A stretch of DNA of 30,706 bases from Porphyromonadaceae bacterium UBA7141 (GTDB taxonomy: Bacteria > Bacteroidota > Bacteroidia > Bacteroidales > Muribaculaceae): positions 1-30,706 of the forward strand of contig DKWX01000059.1 in NCBI GenBank assembly GCA_002491945.1, written 5' to 3'. This document shows positions 13,601-21,264 of this stretch, in pieces. A model generated the notes under the pieces. It had not been told where the DNA came from, did no database searches, and saw only the letters and a list, made by a program, of their open reading frames with translations. The position numbers and the translations under genes are program-made. Position 1 is the first letter of the stretch; the number at the start of each line of letters is the position of its first letter.

Positions 13601-15175
13601 TCAGTTAAGTGCCACCTCCATCGGCGAGATGTCGCGGGTGATGCCGTCGGGGCCTTTGGCCTTCACGTTGGAGATGAAGAAAGACTTTCCGGCCTTCAGG
13701 CGCTTGAACTGCTCCTTCTGGCGGTCGGAGAATGAAGCGCCGTTGCTCACTTCCGGTATGGCATTGCCCATCGAGTCATAGAAGACTGTCGAGAAGCTCA
13801 CCACCGTGTAGGTCACATTGATGATTCCGTCGTCGACTGCGGCCCCCAGCCCCGAGGCTGCCATAAGCTGGGCTTTAGAGATGCGTTTGGGCGATCCCTT
13901 GTACTGCACCGAATTGCCCGATGCGTCCCTGATGGCTATAAACGGAGAGGGGTCGGGGAGCTTGCGCACGCGGAATGTCATTGCCCCCACCTTCTGGCGC
14001 CGGCCGTCGAGTTCGGCCGTCACAGAGATTGTGGCCTCCGTGCCCACCTTGCTCACATGAGCCACCCACGAATTCCCCGAGCGGGTCAGGGTGCCTGCCG
14101 AAATCGAGGCCGACACACTGTTCATCGGCACTCCCGGCACAGAGATTGAAATCGGGTTGTCGATTCCGGCATACAGCACATTCATCATCGTCGGCGAGAT
14201 GGTGGCCATCGGTTCGATTACGGTATACGATGATCTGAAGGGTCGGCGGTCGGTGGTGCCATCGCCGCGCATCACTTCGATATAACCCGAATACTCGTGC
14301 GATCCGGTGGCATTGGCCGTGAATTCATAGAGGCCGTCGGGCGACTGCAGTCTGGCGCCGTTCACGTAGATTGCCGGGCGTTGAGTCGTATCGATTGCTG
14401 CCAGCACGATATTGGCCGAGTAGCGTCCTCCGCGCATCACGGTGCCGGAGTTGGGAATCACGTAGGCATTGAGTTCATTGACGCGGATATCACCGATATC
14501 CACATTCGTTATCAGATTTGTCATAGCCTCCGACTCCGCCTGCCGGATATCGTTCTGCAGCTTAGTGAGCAGCGTTACGGCGGCTATGGCCGGCATATTC
14601 TCAAACATTTTCTGTTCCCACGGAGTCTGTCCGACGGTGCCGGGGACGGAGCCGGTGCGAGTGGATAGCATTTCTGTCACGGCGGCGCGCTTGGCACTGT
14701 CGGAGATAAGTGTCGTGATGTAATCGCGGTAAGCCTCCAGACTCTCGCGCAGTTTCCGGCCTCTCATCGAGGCCGGATTGAGCATAGTCACCGATGCGGC
14801 CTCGAGGTCGTCGAGATTGGCCAGAGCCGTATAGTCGGCGCCCGGGCCATCGGCCTTTTCGGCAATCCTCACCTTCAGCGAGTCGATGGTCGATACCAGA
14901 GAGGCGGAACGCTTATGTAGTTCCTCACCCTTCTTGAACCAGGGGCCCACCTTCGTGGGATTCTTTTCATACAGTTCGCCGAGATAGGCGAACTGCACCT
15001 CGTTGCGCGAGGCCATATTAAGATTGGTGCGGTGCAGCCCCTCATGAACCTGACTGAATCCGTTGAGCACATCGCTCGACACATTCAGCGCAAGCATCGC
15101 CGTCAGCACGATATACATCAGATTGATCATGCGCTGACGCGGGGACATACGGGCCACATTATTGCCACCTGCCAT
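13601..15175 (-). CDS. gldM: T9SS motor protein GldM/PorM
   Basis: Inner-membrane protein with a large periplasmic part; with GldL it converts proton-motive force into rotation that drives type IX secretion and gliding. 524 residues. MSPRQRMINLMYIVLTAMLALNVSSDVL near the N-terminus contains the single membrane helix (about 15-32), which lacks a cleavage site and carries the conserved motor residues. A helical periplasmic segment (about 35-220) is followed by Ig-like domains D2-D4 (for example ANIVLAAIDTTQRPAIYVNG and SISVPGVPMNSVSASI). The length matches the family. It lies 57 nt after gldL and 83 nt before gldN. Confidence 0.95.
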   Translation of the reverse strand: MAGGNNVARMSPRQRMINLMYIVLTAMLALNVSSDVLNGFSQVHEGLHRTNLNMASRNEVQFAYLGELYEKNPTKVGPWFKKGEELHKRSASLVSTIDSLKVRIAEKADGPGADYTALANLDDLEAASVTMLNPASMRGRKLRESLEAYRDYITTLISDSAKRAAVTEMLSTRTGSVPGTVGQTPWEQKMFENMPAIAAVTLLTKLQNDIRQAESEAMTNLITNVDIGDIRVNELNAYVIPNSGTVMRGGRYSANIVLAAIDTTQRPAIYVNGARLQSPDGLYEFTANATGSHEYSGYIEVMRGDGTTDRRPFRSSYTVIEPMATISPTMMNVLYAGIDNPISISVPGVPMNSVSASISAGTLTRSGNSWVAHVSKVGTEATISVTAELDGRRQKVGAMTFRVRKLPDPSPFIAIRDASGNSVQYKGSPKRISKAQLMAASGLGAAVDDGIINVTYTVVSFSTVFYDSMGNAIPEVSNGASFSDRQKEQFKRLKAGKSFFISNVKAKGPDGITRDISPMEVALN

Positions 15176-15232
15176 AGCTATCGGGGGTTAGAGTTAATTC
15201 GTTGTGATAAGTAAGTGTTCGCATCCCTGCGG

Positions 15233-16246
15233 TCAGTCCTGTCGTTCGGCGAAGGGGTTGATGTCGGGACGCTGTCCGGCGGCCGCAGCGCCACCCATCA
15301 TGGGGTTGCACATATTGATGGTCATTGCCGTAATCATCTTCTCATATACACTGTTGAGCTGCTTCATATATCGCGCCATCTTCTCCGTCTCCTCGCAGTA
15401 ATGGGCGCTTTCGGCGGCCGACTTCTCATACATGTCGCGGATATCCTTCAGCCCGCGGTTGACGCGGTCGATCGATTCGAGCTGGCTTGAGATACTTTTA
15501 AGCTGAATCTCATAGATTGTGTTCAGTCCGCCGATATTGCGGTTCAGATCGGCCATCCGGTCGGCATATCCTTCGGCCGACTGCGAGATGCTGTCGGAAT
15601 TCTGAGTGATTGCGCGATAAGAATTGAGCAGCACGGCGCTCACTTCGTTGAGCGACTGGGTAGTCTGTCGGAGCAGCGTCATCTGTTCGGCTATTCCGGC
15701 CAGCTGAGCCAGATAGTCCTGCGTGGCGGTGGTCAGTTCGGCCATCTGCGAGAGCTGTTCGGATGCGGCCGCCATTTTGGCGATGCTGTCGCGCAGCGAC
15801 TCCGTGTCCTCCGGGGCGAGCGACACACCTGCCGGAATCCCGACAGCCTGTCGGGCCGCTCCGGCGCTTACACCCCCCTGAGCCTGCGCCCCTCCGTCAT
15901 ATTCAATGTCGGGCGCGGCATATCCGGCGGCGCCGACCGCCATCACGCCGCCTGCGGCGAATTCCGGACGGTCGTCGGGATTCTTCGAGTCGAGCACCGG
16001 AAACACCTCCTCCCATGCATATTCCTTCGGCGGACGGTCGAAAGCCGTGATGATGAACATCGCGATTTCCGTGCCCATTCCGATGCAGAGCAGTGTGCTG
16101 CCGCCGGGGAGGTGGAGAATCTTGAACAATGCGCCCCATATCACCACAGCCGCGCCGATCGAATAGGCGAAGTTGAAGAATCGCTGCCCCTTGGGGCTTG
16201 ACATGAAGCGTTCGATGCCGTTGGCGTATTTTTTTATCTTGACCAT
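15233..16246 (-). CDS. gldL: T9SS motor protein GldL/PorL
   Basis: Inner-membrane partner of GldM, forming the pentameric stator-like ring of the T9SS motor. 337 residues. Two membrane helices are seen: FNFAYSIGAAVVIWGALFKIL (about 24-44) and LLCIGMGTEIAMFIITAF (about 52-69). The Glu in the second (Glu60 in GTEIAM) is the proton-pathway residue position reported for GldL. A long cytoplasmic coiled-coil region follows (about 145-315), with an Ala/Gly-rich linker near 100-140. Spacing of 70 nt from gldK and 57 nt to gldM supports one operon. Confidence 0.94.
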   Translation of the reverse strand: MVKIKKYANGIERFMSSPKGQRFFNFAYSIGAAVVIWGALFKILHLPGGSTLLCIGMGTEIAMFIITAFDRPPKEYAWEEVFPVLDSKNPDDRPEFAAGGVMAVGAAGYAAPDIEYDGGAQAQGGVSAGAARQAVGIPAGVSLAPEDTESLRDSIAKMAAASEQLSQMAELTTATQDYLAQLAGIAEQMTLLRQTTQSLNEVSAVLLNSYRAITQNSDSISQSAEGYADRMADLNRNIGGLNTIYEIQLKSISSQLESIDRVNRGLKDIRDMYEKSAAESAHYCEETEKMARYMKQLNSVYEKMITAMTINMCNPMMGGAAAAGQRPDINPFAERQD

Positions 16247-16316
16247 AATCGTAGGTAAGTGTATTAAGGGAGAGGTAATGTGTAAAAAGAGATGCGGGAT
16301 TCAGGTCGCCGGGGTG

Positions 16317-17792
16317 TTACTTTTTTCTTTTCTGGGTCCCCTTCGCAAACCCGATCTGCGAGCGCACGCATCGGAATCCGATATAGGAGCGCTGCTCGTT
16401 CTGATATTCCCACATTCGCAGGTCACTGCGCAGGTTCTGCGCCACATCCTTCCAGCTGCCGCCGCGCACGATTTTACGTTTCATCTTATAGGGGTCTTCC
16501 TTGGCGGCATCGTAACGGTATTCCGGGTTGAGGTCTGACGTGAGTTTATTCAGACTTTCGGTGTAGGCGGTCGAAGTCCATTCCGATACGTTTCCGGCCA
16601 TGTCATAGAGGCCGAAATCATTAGAGGCGAAAGTTCCCACGGCCGAAGTTATGACATGTCCGTCGCGCACGAAGTCGCCCTCCATCGGCTTGAAGTTGGC
16701 GTAGAAGCATCCCCGTTCATCATAAGGCAGAGTCTGCTCCCATGGATAAGCCGACTCCGAGTTTCCGGCGCGTGCCGCATACTCCCATTCGGCTTCCGTC
16801 GGCAGACGGTAAGGCTCGATATAAATACCCTCCTTGCCGAGCGAGCGCCTCAGATAGTCGGTGCGCCAGTTGGCGAAAGCGTTGGCCTGCTCCCAGCTCA
16901 CACCCACCACCGGATAGTCATTATATCCGGCGTGCGAGAAATAAAGTCGGGTATAGGGTTCGTTATATGCATTGTCGAAGTCGTTGATCCAGACCGTAGT
17001 GTCGGGATATACGTTGACAATATAAGTGTTGAGGAAGTCATAATTTCCGGTCAGCGGCCGCGACACAGTCTCGCGCACGATTTCCCCCTCGTCGTTGAAA
17101 TAAGCCGTATCCTTCGAGATGACCGGGAGGTCGGTGTTGACCGGGAGGTCGGTGTTATATTCCCGCGATGCCGGGTCCAGACGGTTGCGCCGCTTGGCGG
17201 CCTCCGTGTGGTTATAGATTTCGTAACGGTAGTTGAGCTGAGTCGGGTCGAGCTCGCGGCGTCCGGTGATGGGGTTTGTGCGGTATACCGACTCGATGGC
17301 CCTCAGCTCGTCTTCATTTGCGTTTCGCCAGGGTATGGGCTTGTTCCAGTTGAGATATGGGGTGATAGGATTTCCCTCCTTGTCCTCCTCGATTTTGAAT
17401 GCCTCGTTTCCGCCGAAAGCCGGGTCGGCGAGACGTTCGCGGATGATAGAGTCACGCACCCAGAATACAAACTGCTTATACTTCGAATTGGTCACTTCCG
17501 TCTCATCCATCCAGAAGGAATCGATCGACACCCCTCTCGGGTTGGCCTTTATGCCTCGCAGGGAGTCGTCGGTCACGGGGCCCATCGCATAAGCGCCCCG
17601 GTCTACGAGCACCATTCCGTGAGGAGTCGGTTCGGCGAAAGCCGAGCCGCCGACGCCGGTCACTTCTCCGCCGGCGCCGGCACCTCTCGGCGCCATGCAG
17701 GATACGGAGGCGAGTATCAGACAGGCCGAGGCCGGCAATACCTTTGCCAGGCCACGCAGATGCAGGTTATGTTTTATATTCATAGCTGTCAT
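16317..17792 (-). CDS. gldK: T9SS outer-membrane lipoprotein GldK/PorK
   Basis: Lipoprotein of the GldK-GldN ring, with a formylglycine-generating-enzyme (SUMF1-like) fold that has lost the enzyme role. About 491 residues. The lipobox LASVSC puts the acylated Cys near residue 32. The fold opens with GMVLVDRGAYAMG and ends with IVRGGSWKDVAQNLRSD and YIGFRCVRS, both FGE hallmarks. Start: GTG at 17798, ATG at 17792 or ATG at 17783 are all possible; I chose 17792. A perfect 18-bp tandem duplication (17121-17156) repeats Asn-Thr-Asp-Leu-Pro-Val. It begins about 9 nt after the porP stop. Confidence 0.94.
   Translation of the reverse strand: MTAMNIKHNLHLRGLAKVLPASACLILASVSCMAPRGAGAGGEVTGVGGSAFAEPTPHGMVLVDRGAYAMGPVTDDSLRGIKANPRGVSIDSFWMDETEVTNSKYKQFVFWVRDSIIRERLADPAFGGNEAFKIEEDKEGNPITPYLNWNKPIPWRNANEDELRAIESVYRTNPITGRRELDPTQLNYRYEIYNHTEAAKRRNRLDPASREYNTDLPVNTDLPVISKDTAYFNDEGEIVRETVSRPLTGNYDFLNTYIVNVYPDTTVWINDFDNAYNEPYTRLYFSHAGYNDYPVVGVSWEQANAFANWRTDYLRRSLGKEGIYIEPYRLPTEAEWEYAARAGNSESAYPWEQTLPYDERGCFYANFKPMEGDFVRDGHVITSAVGTFASNDFGLYDMAGNVSEWTSTAYTESLNKLTSDLNPEYRYDAAKEDPYKMKRKIVRGGSWKDVAQNLRSDLRMWEYQNEQRSYIGFRCVRSQIGFAKGTQKRKK
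17121..17156. repeat. 18-bp perfect tandem duplication inside gldK
   Basis: GACCGGGAGGTCGGTGTT occurs twice back to back. It is in frame and duplicates six residues (NTDLPV). Perfect identity at every position, including third codon positions, suggests a recent slippage event. Confidence 0.95.
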
Positions 17793-17801
17793 AGACACTG
17801 T

Positions 17802-18836
17802 TTACATTATGCGGATAGAGCGGTGGCGGTTGCGGTTCTTTCCCGAGAAGTCGAGTTTAAGACTGTAGCCGGCTATTAGCTCGTGGCTGCCGCTTGAGGC
17901 TTTGTTGATTGCCGACATCGGATAGTCGTAGGCATAGCCGAGGAAGAAGTTTTTCAGCTCCACGGCCACCATTGCCGACAGAGCCTCCTTCCAGCGGTAT
18001 CCGATGCCGAACGAGAGGAATTTATTATAGCGGGCCCGGGCGGTGACTTCGGCGCCGAACCCATTGAAATCCGTGCGCGCCAAGAGCGAGGGCTGCAATT
18101 CAAATAACGTATTTTTTATAGGTATATTGCCATCTGCTATCAAATATAGCTGTCGGGGCACAATTGTCTCATATTCTTGCGAGTCTGAACTTTCGTTCCC
18201 CTCGACGCCGAGTTTTACGGAAGGCTCGAGCAGATGCAGGCCGCTGATTCCTACGGAGAAGTATTTATGCTGCCAGTGGAGTCCGGCCGAGAAATCGAAG
18301 GCACTTCCCACGAGGTCCTGCGTGGGTATGTTGGTGTCGGATCCCTGATGATAGTCGTCGTTGTCGGGGATGTAGACTTCAGAGCCGCGGAATTTGGAGT
18401 TGTAGTATCCCCCCTGCACCCCGATGCTGAGAGTGCCTTTGAAGAGGCGCATCTTGAAGGATGCCTGGATGTTGGCCAGCAGGTTGGAGAAGAGTCCGAG
18501 CGATTCCTGCGAGAAGTTGACTCCGAGTCCGATACGTCGGCTGCCTATCTTCAGCGGGGAGTCGGCGGCGGCGAGAAACGACTTCGGGGCGTTCTCTATT
18601 CCGAGCCATTGCAGTTTTGCTCCCCCCCGGATCCGCACATAGTCGGTTGTGCCGGTGGCGGCGGGGTTGTAGTATGCCGGAGTGGCCCAGTACTGTGTGA
18701 GCTGCGCGTCGGCCTGCGCGTGTGCGGCCTGGACGGCGGCGGTCAGCATGGCTGCGGCGGCCGCCATGCGGCGGAGCCGGAGCCGCAGCCCCGTTCGGCC
18801 GGGGAGTGATGCGGAGTGTGGTGCGGTCTGTGGCAT
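17802..18836 (-). CDS. porP: T9SS membrane protein PorP/SprF family
   Basis: Outer-membrane beta-barrel protein of the type IX secretion system. 344 residues. A signal peptide ends AHAQ (about residue 41), followed by DAQLTQYWATPAYYNPAATGT, the typical PorP/SprF start (normally QFSQYM...NPAYAG). Further barrel strands include FLAAADSPLKIGSRRIGLGVNF, LSIGVQGGYYNSKF and VELKNFFLGYAYDYPMSAI. The first 23 residues are Arg-rich; an in-frame ATG at codon 24 would give a shorter signal. It lies 12 nt after porT and 9 nt before gldK. Confidence 0.92.
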   Translation of the reverse strand: MPQTAPHSASLPGRTGLRLRLRRMAAAAAMLTAAVQAAHAQADAQLTQYWATPAYYNPAATGTTDYVRIRGGAKLQWLGIENAPKSFLAAADSPLKIGSRRIGLGVNFSQESLGLFSNLLANIQASFKMRLFKGTLSIGVQGGYYNSKFRGSEVYIPDNDDYHQGSDTNIPTQDLVGSAFDFSAGLHWQHKYFSVGISGLHLLEPSVKLGVEGNESSDSQEYETIVPRQLYLIADGNIPIKNTLFELQPSLLARTDFNGFGAEVTARARYNKFLSFGIGYRWKEALSAMVAVELKNFFLGYAYDYPMSAINKASSGSHELIAGYSLKLDFSGKNRNRHRSIRIM

Positions 18837-18848
18837 GGTGCTGACGGA

Positions 18849-19646
18849 TTATTCGAAATAGAAATTGATTACCACCATATTGCTTTTCACCTTGCTCAGC
18901 GACTGAGTCATCTTGAAGGTATGCGGGTCGAGGTCGAGGTCAGGGCGGTCGTGTTTCAGTATGTCAGTCAGCCCGAAACAGAATTTGATTTCCGGGATAA
19001 ACTTGAAGAAGGGGAGATAGAAGTCGCACCCCAGTCCGACGGTGAGATAGACGTCGCCGGGATTGAACATCAGCCAGTCCGAGCGCTTCTTGCTCACATC
19101 GAAAGCCGCCATCACGCCGGCCGTCACGTAGGGGCGTGTGTTGCGGAGGCGGTCGCCGGAGATTTTGAGGTCGAGCGGCACCACGACATAAGCGCTTTTG
19201 ATGTTCTGTGTGGCGTTGACGGGCATATAGTTCTCCTGGTCGTCGGGGAGGGGGACTGTCTGCGACTGGTCGGCGTTATAGTCAATCATCGTCACCGTCT
19301 TCGAGCCGAAGTACATTCCCGGCGTCAGCCTCAGGTTGAAGTGCCGGCTGAGGCGCAGGTCAGCCAGTACGTTGACGCAGAAACCCGGCGAGAATCCGGG
19401 CACTTCGGCGACCCATTTCTGTCCGTCGGGAGTCTGCAGGCCGTTGTGGGTGAATTGCAGATCCTGGAAATGCGCTCCTACGGAGAATCCGAGATGCCAT
19501 AGTTTCTGGTCGGCGTAGGGGCGGTTCTGTAGTTTCTCCCTCGGTGCGGCATATGCTCCGGCGGCGCATGCCGTCATTGCCGTCAATGCCAGTATGCGCC
19601 GGACTGTATGGCGTAGCTTTCTGTAAGGGAGGGAAGAAGATATCAT
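18849..19646 (-). CDS. porT: PorT family outer-membrane protein
   Basis: A 265-residue outer-membrane beta-barrel protein needed for type IX secretion in Porphyromonas gingivalis (SprT in Flavobacterium). Signal peptide 1-34, ending GAYAA. The mature start NRPYADQKLWHLGFSVGAHFQDL matches the PorT opening (asn-x-pro, Asp-x-Lys, Phe-Gly). Further strands include FNLRLTPGMYFGSKTV, SAYVVVPLDLKI and RPYVTAGVMAAFD, ending NMVVINFYFE with a terminal Phe-rich barrel strand. First gene of the T9SS operon here. Its ATG lies inside one arm of an inverted repeat that could mask it. Confidence 0.88.
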   Translation of the reverse strand: MISSSLPYRKLRHTVRRILALTAMTACAAGAYAAPREKLQNRPYADQKLWHLGFSVGAHFQDLQFTHNGLQTPDGQKWVAEVPGFSPGFCVNVLADLRLSRHFNLRLTPGMYFGSKTVTMIDYNADQSQTVPLPDDQENYMPVNATQNIKSAYVVVPLDLKISGDRLRNTRPYVTAGVMAAFDVSKKRSDWLMFNPGDVYLTVGLGCDFYLPFFKFIPEIKFCFGLTDILKHDRPDLDLDPHTFKMTQSLSKVKSNMVVINFYFE

Positions 19647-19722
19647 CCTGAGTCTCTTGTATTGGTTGAGTTAATAACGTCAGGATGATGCGGATTATTT
19701 TATCCGCTGTCTCCGGCGACAG
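19642..19722 (-). promoter_or_regulatory. Structured leader before porT (three successive hairpins)
   Basis: Read on the minus strand after the dgt stop: CTGTC/GACAG (19722-19718 / 19711-19707), GCGGAT/ATCCGC (19707-19702 / 19695-19690), then a perfect 10-bp inverted repeat ATCATCCTGA / TCAGGATGAT (19689-19680 / 19651-19642) with a 28-nt loop. The last arm contains the porT ATG and the AGG before it. No TAnnTTTG box is seen in this gap, so porT may be read through from dgt. Confidence 0.6.
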
Positions 19723-19723
19723 T

Positions 19724-21097
19724 TCACACTGCCGGCAGAGTCAGTCCGTTGAGCTGCCGGTAGAGGTTGAGGGCGTAGACGTCGGTCATGCCGCTGATAT
19801 GGTCGAGCATCCCCTGCAGGCGGGTGTGGAAGTCGGCCGAGCGCACCGCATACTGCGCCGGAATCTTTTCTAAGAGCAGCCGCGGGAAGTTGCGCTCCGG
19901 GTATTGTGCCGCCTCGGCCATATGGCACAGCAGATAGGTGAGGATGCGGTTGCCCGCGATTTCGATATCCACCACTTCCGGACTTCTGTAGATTCTCTCG
20001 TGGGCCGTGGCGCTGCATCCGGCGTAGGCCTCTCGCAGACGCGGGTCGATCATCCCCGTGAGACTCCCCTGCATCGTCCCGGCGAGGATGGCTTCTTCAT
20101 TGTCGGTGAATACTCTTGAGCATTCCCTCACCATCGCTCCGATTACGTAAGAGCGCAGATATGCCACCTGTTCGTGCGCGTCGTTCAGCCGTCCCATCGA
20201 CTGTCGCATACGCGCCTGTTCCTCAGGGGGGAAGAATGCGAGCAGCAGCCGGTGCACATCGTCGTCAGATAGAATCTTCAGCCGATGGGCGTCTTCGATA
20301 TCCATCACCTGATAGCAGATATCGTCGGCGGCCTCCACGAGCCATACAAGGGGATGGCGTGCGAATCGCCCCGGCGAGATTTCGGGCATACCCACGTCGG
20401 CGGCTACACGCCTGAATATCTCTTCTTCGCTTTCGAAGAATCCGAATTTACCCTTTTCGTTGGCCTGAGGCGAACCGAAGGGGTATTTCACCACGGCGGC
20501 CAGTGAGGAGTAGGTCATGGCGTATCCCCCCTCGCGGCGCCCCTCGAACTGATGTGTGAGCAGGCGGAAGGAGTTGGCGTTCCCTTCGAAGTGCACGGCG
20601 TCGTCCCATTGCCGTGGGGTCATGAGCGGGCGCAGCGCGCGTCCCTCGCCTTCGCTGAAGAATGTGGAGATGGTCTTTTCGCCGCTGTGGCCGAAGGGGG
20701 GATTTCCGAGGTCGTGACACAGACATGCGGTGGCCGTGATGTCGGGGATGTTGAGCAGCAGGTCGCACCATTCTTCTCCGGCATGACGCTTCATCAGAGC
20801 CATCATCACCTCTGTCGCCATCGAGCGCCCTACCGATGACACCTCGAGGCTGTGTGTCAGACGGTTGTGTACGAATATGCTTCCGGGCAGCGGAAACACC
20901 TGAGTCTTGTTCTGCAGTCGTCGGAACGGCGACGAGAAGATGAGCCGGTCGTAGTCGCGCTGGAAGTCGGAGCGGGTGTGGCGGCGCGGGTCATGGTATT
21001 CTTCCATCCCGAGGCGCTTGTCGGTGATGAGTCGCTCCCAGCGCATCGGTGCGGCTGAGGCGTGGGGTGAGGCGCAATTATTCATGTCGGAGGTCAT
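19724..21097 (-). CDS. dgt: Deoxyguanosinetriphosphate triphosphohydrolase (dGTPase)
   Basis: HD-superfamily enzyme that hydrolyses dGTP (or other dNTPs) to the nucleoside and triphosphate. Hallmarks in order: YDRLIFSSPFRRLQNKTQVFPL, HNRLTHSLEVSSVGRS (first metal His), CHDLGNPPFGHSGE (HD pair), FEGNANSFRLLTHQF and a later DDICYQVMDIEDA. Starts: MRWERLITDKRLGMEEYHDPR (ATG at 21046) lines up best with relatives, while the -7 box at 21114-21107 allows ATG at 21097 or 21085. I list the longest that fits the promoter; the open frame to 21325 runs past it and is not used. Length 440-457 residues. Confidence 0.92.
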   Translation of the reverse strand: MTSDMNNCASPHASAAPMRWERLITDKRLGMEEYHDPRRHTRSDFQRDYDRLIFSSPFRRLQNKTQVFPLPGSIFVHNRLTHSLEVSSVGRSMATEVMMALMKRHAGEEWCDLLLNIPDITATACLCHDLGNPPFGHSGEKTISTFFSEGEGRALRPLMTPRQWDDAVHFEGNANSFRLLTHQFEGRREGGYAMTYSSLAAVVKYPFGSPQANEKGKFGFFESEEEIFRRVAADVGMPEISPGRFARHPLVWLVEAADDICYQVMDIEDAHRLKILSDDDVHRLLLAFFPPEEQARMRQSMGRLNDAHEQVAYLRSYVIGAMVRECSRVFTDNEEAILAGTMQGSLTGMIDPRLREAYAGCSATAHERIYRSPEVVDIEIAGNRILTYLLCHMAEAAQYPERNFPRLLLEKIPAQYAVRSADFHTRLQGMLDHISGMTDVYALNLYRQLNGLTLPAV

Positions 21098-21106
21098 TAA
21101 ATATGG

Positions 21107-21114
21107 CAAAGATA
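21107..21114 (-). promoter_or_regulatory. -7 element of the dgt promoter
   Basis: TATCTTTG on the minus strand, just before the dgt start. No exact TTTG lies 19-22 nt upstream. Transcription would begin near 21100, giving a leader of only a few bases if ATG 21097 is used. Confidence 0.5.
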
Positions 21115-21208
21115 GGGAAACTTCCCGACAGACACCCCATAAATGCCGATAAAGTTGGGGAAAATTTAGTATTCGGCTCCCCTCAGGGGGGAAATGCCGT
21201 CTGATTTT

Positions 21209-21240
21209 TTTGGCTGTGTTGCGGAAATAGCCTATATTTG
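21209..21240 (+). promoter_or_regulatory. Promoter of the TPM-DUF3298-flippase genes
   Basis: TTTG (21209-21212), 20-nt spacer, TATATTTG (21233-21240): an exact Bacteroidota promoter, divergent from the dgt promoter about 100 nt to the left. AGGAG at 21258-21262 lies just before the ATG. Confidence 0.8.
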
Positions 21241-21264
21241 TAACTTGATTCGGCGGCAGGAGTG

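Noticed and set aside
16656..17879. 407-residue open frame on the + strand opposite gldK
   Set aside because: Gives no recognisable family, signal or start context and lies antisense to a clear gldK; long antisense frames are expected in this GC-rich, codon-biased sequence.
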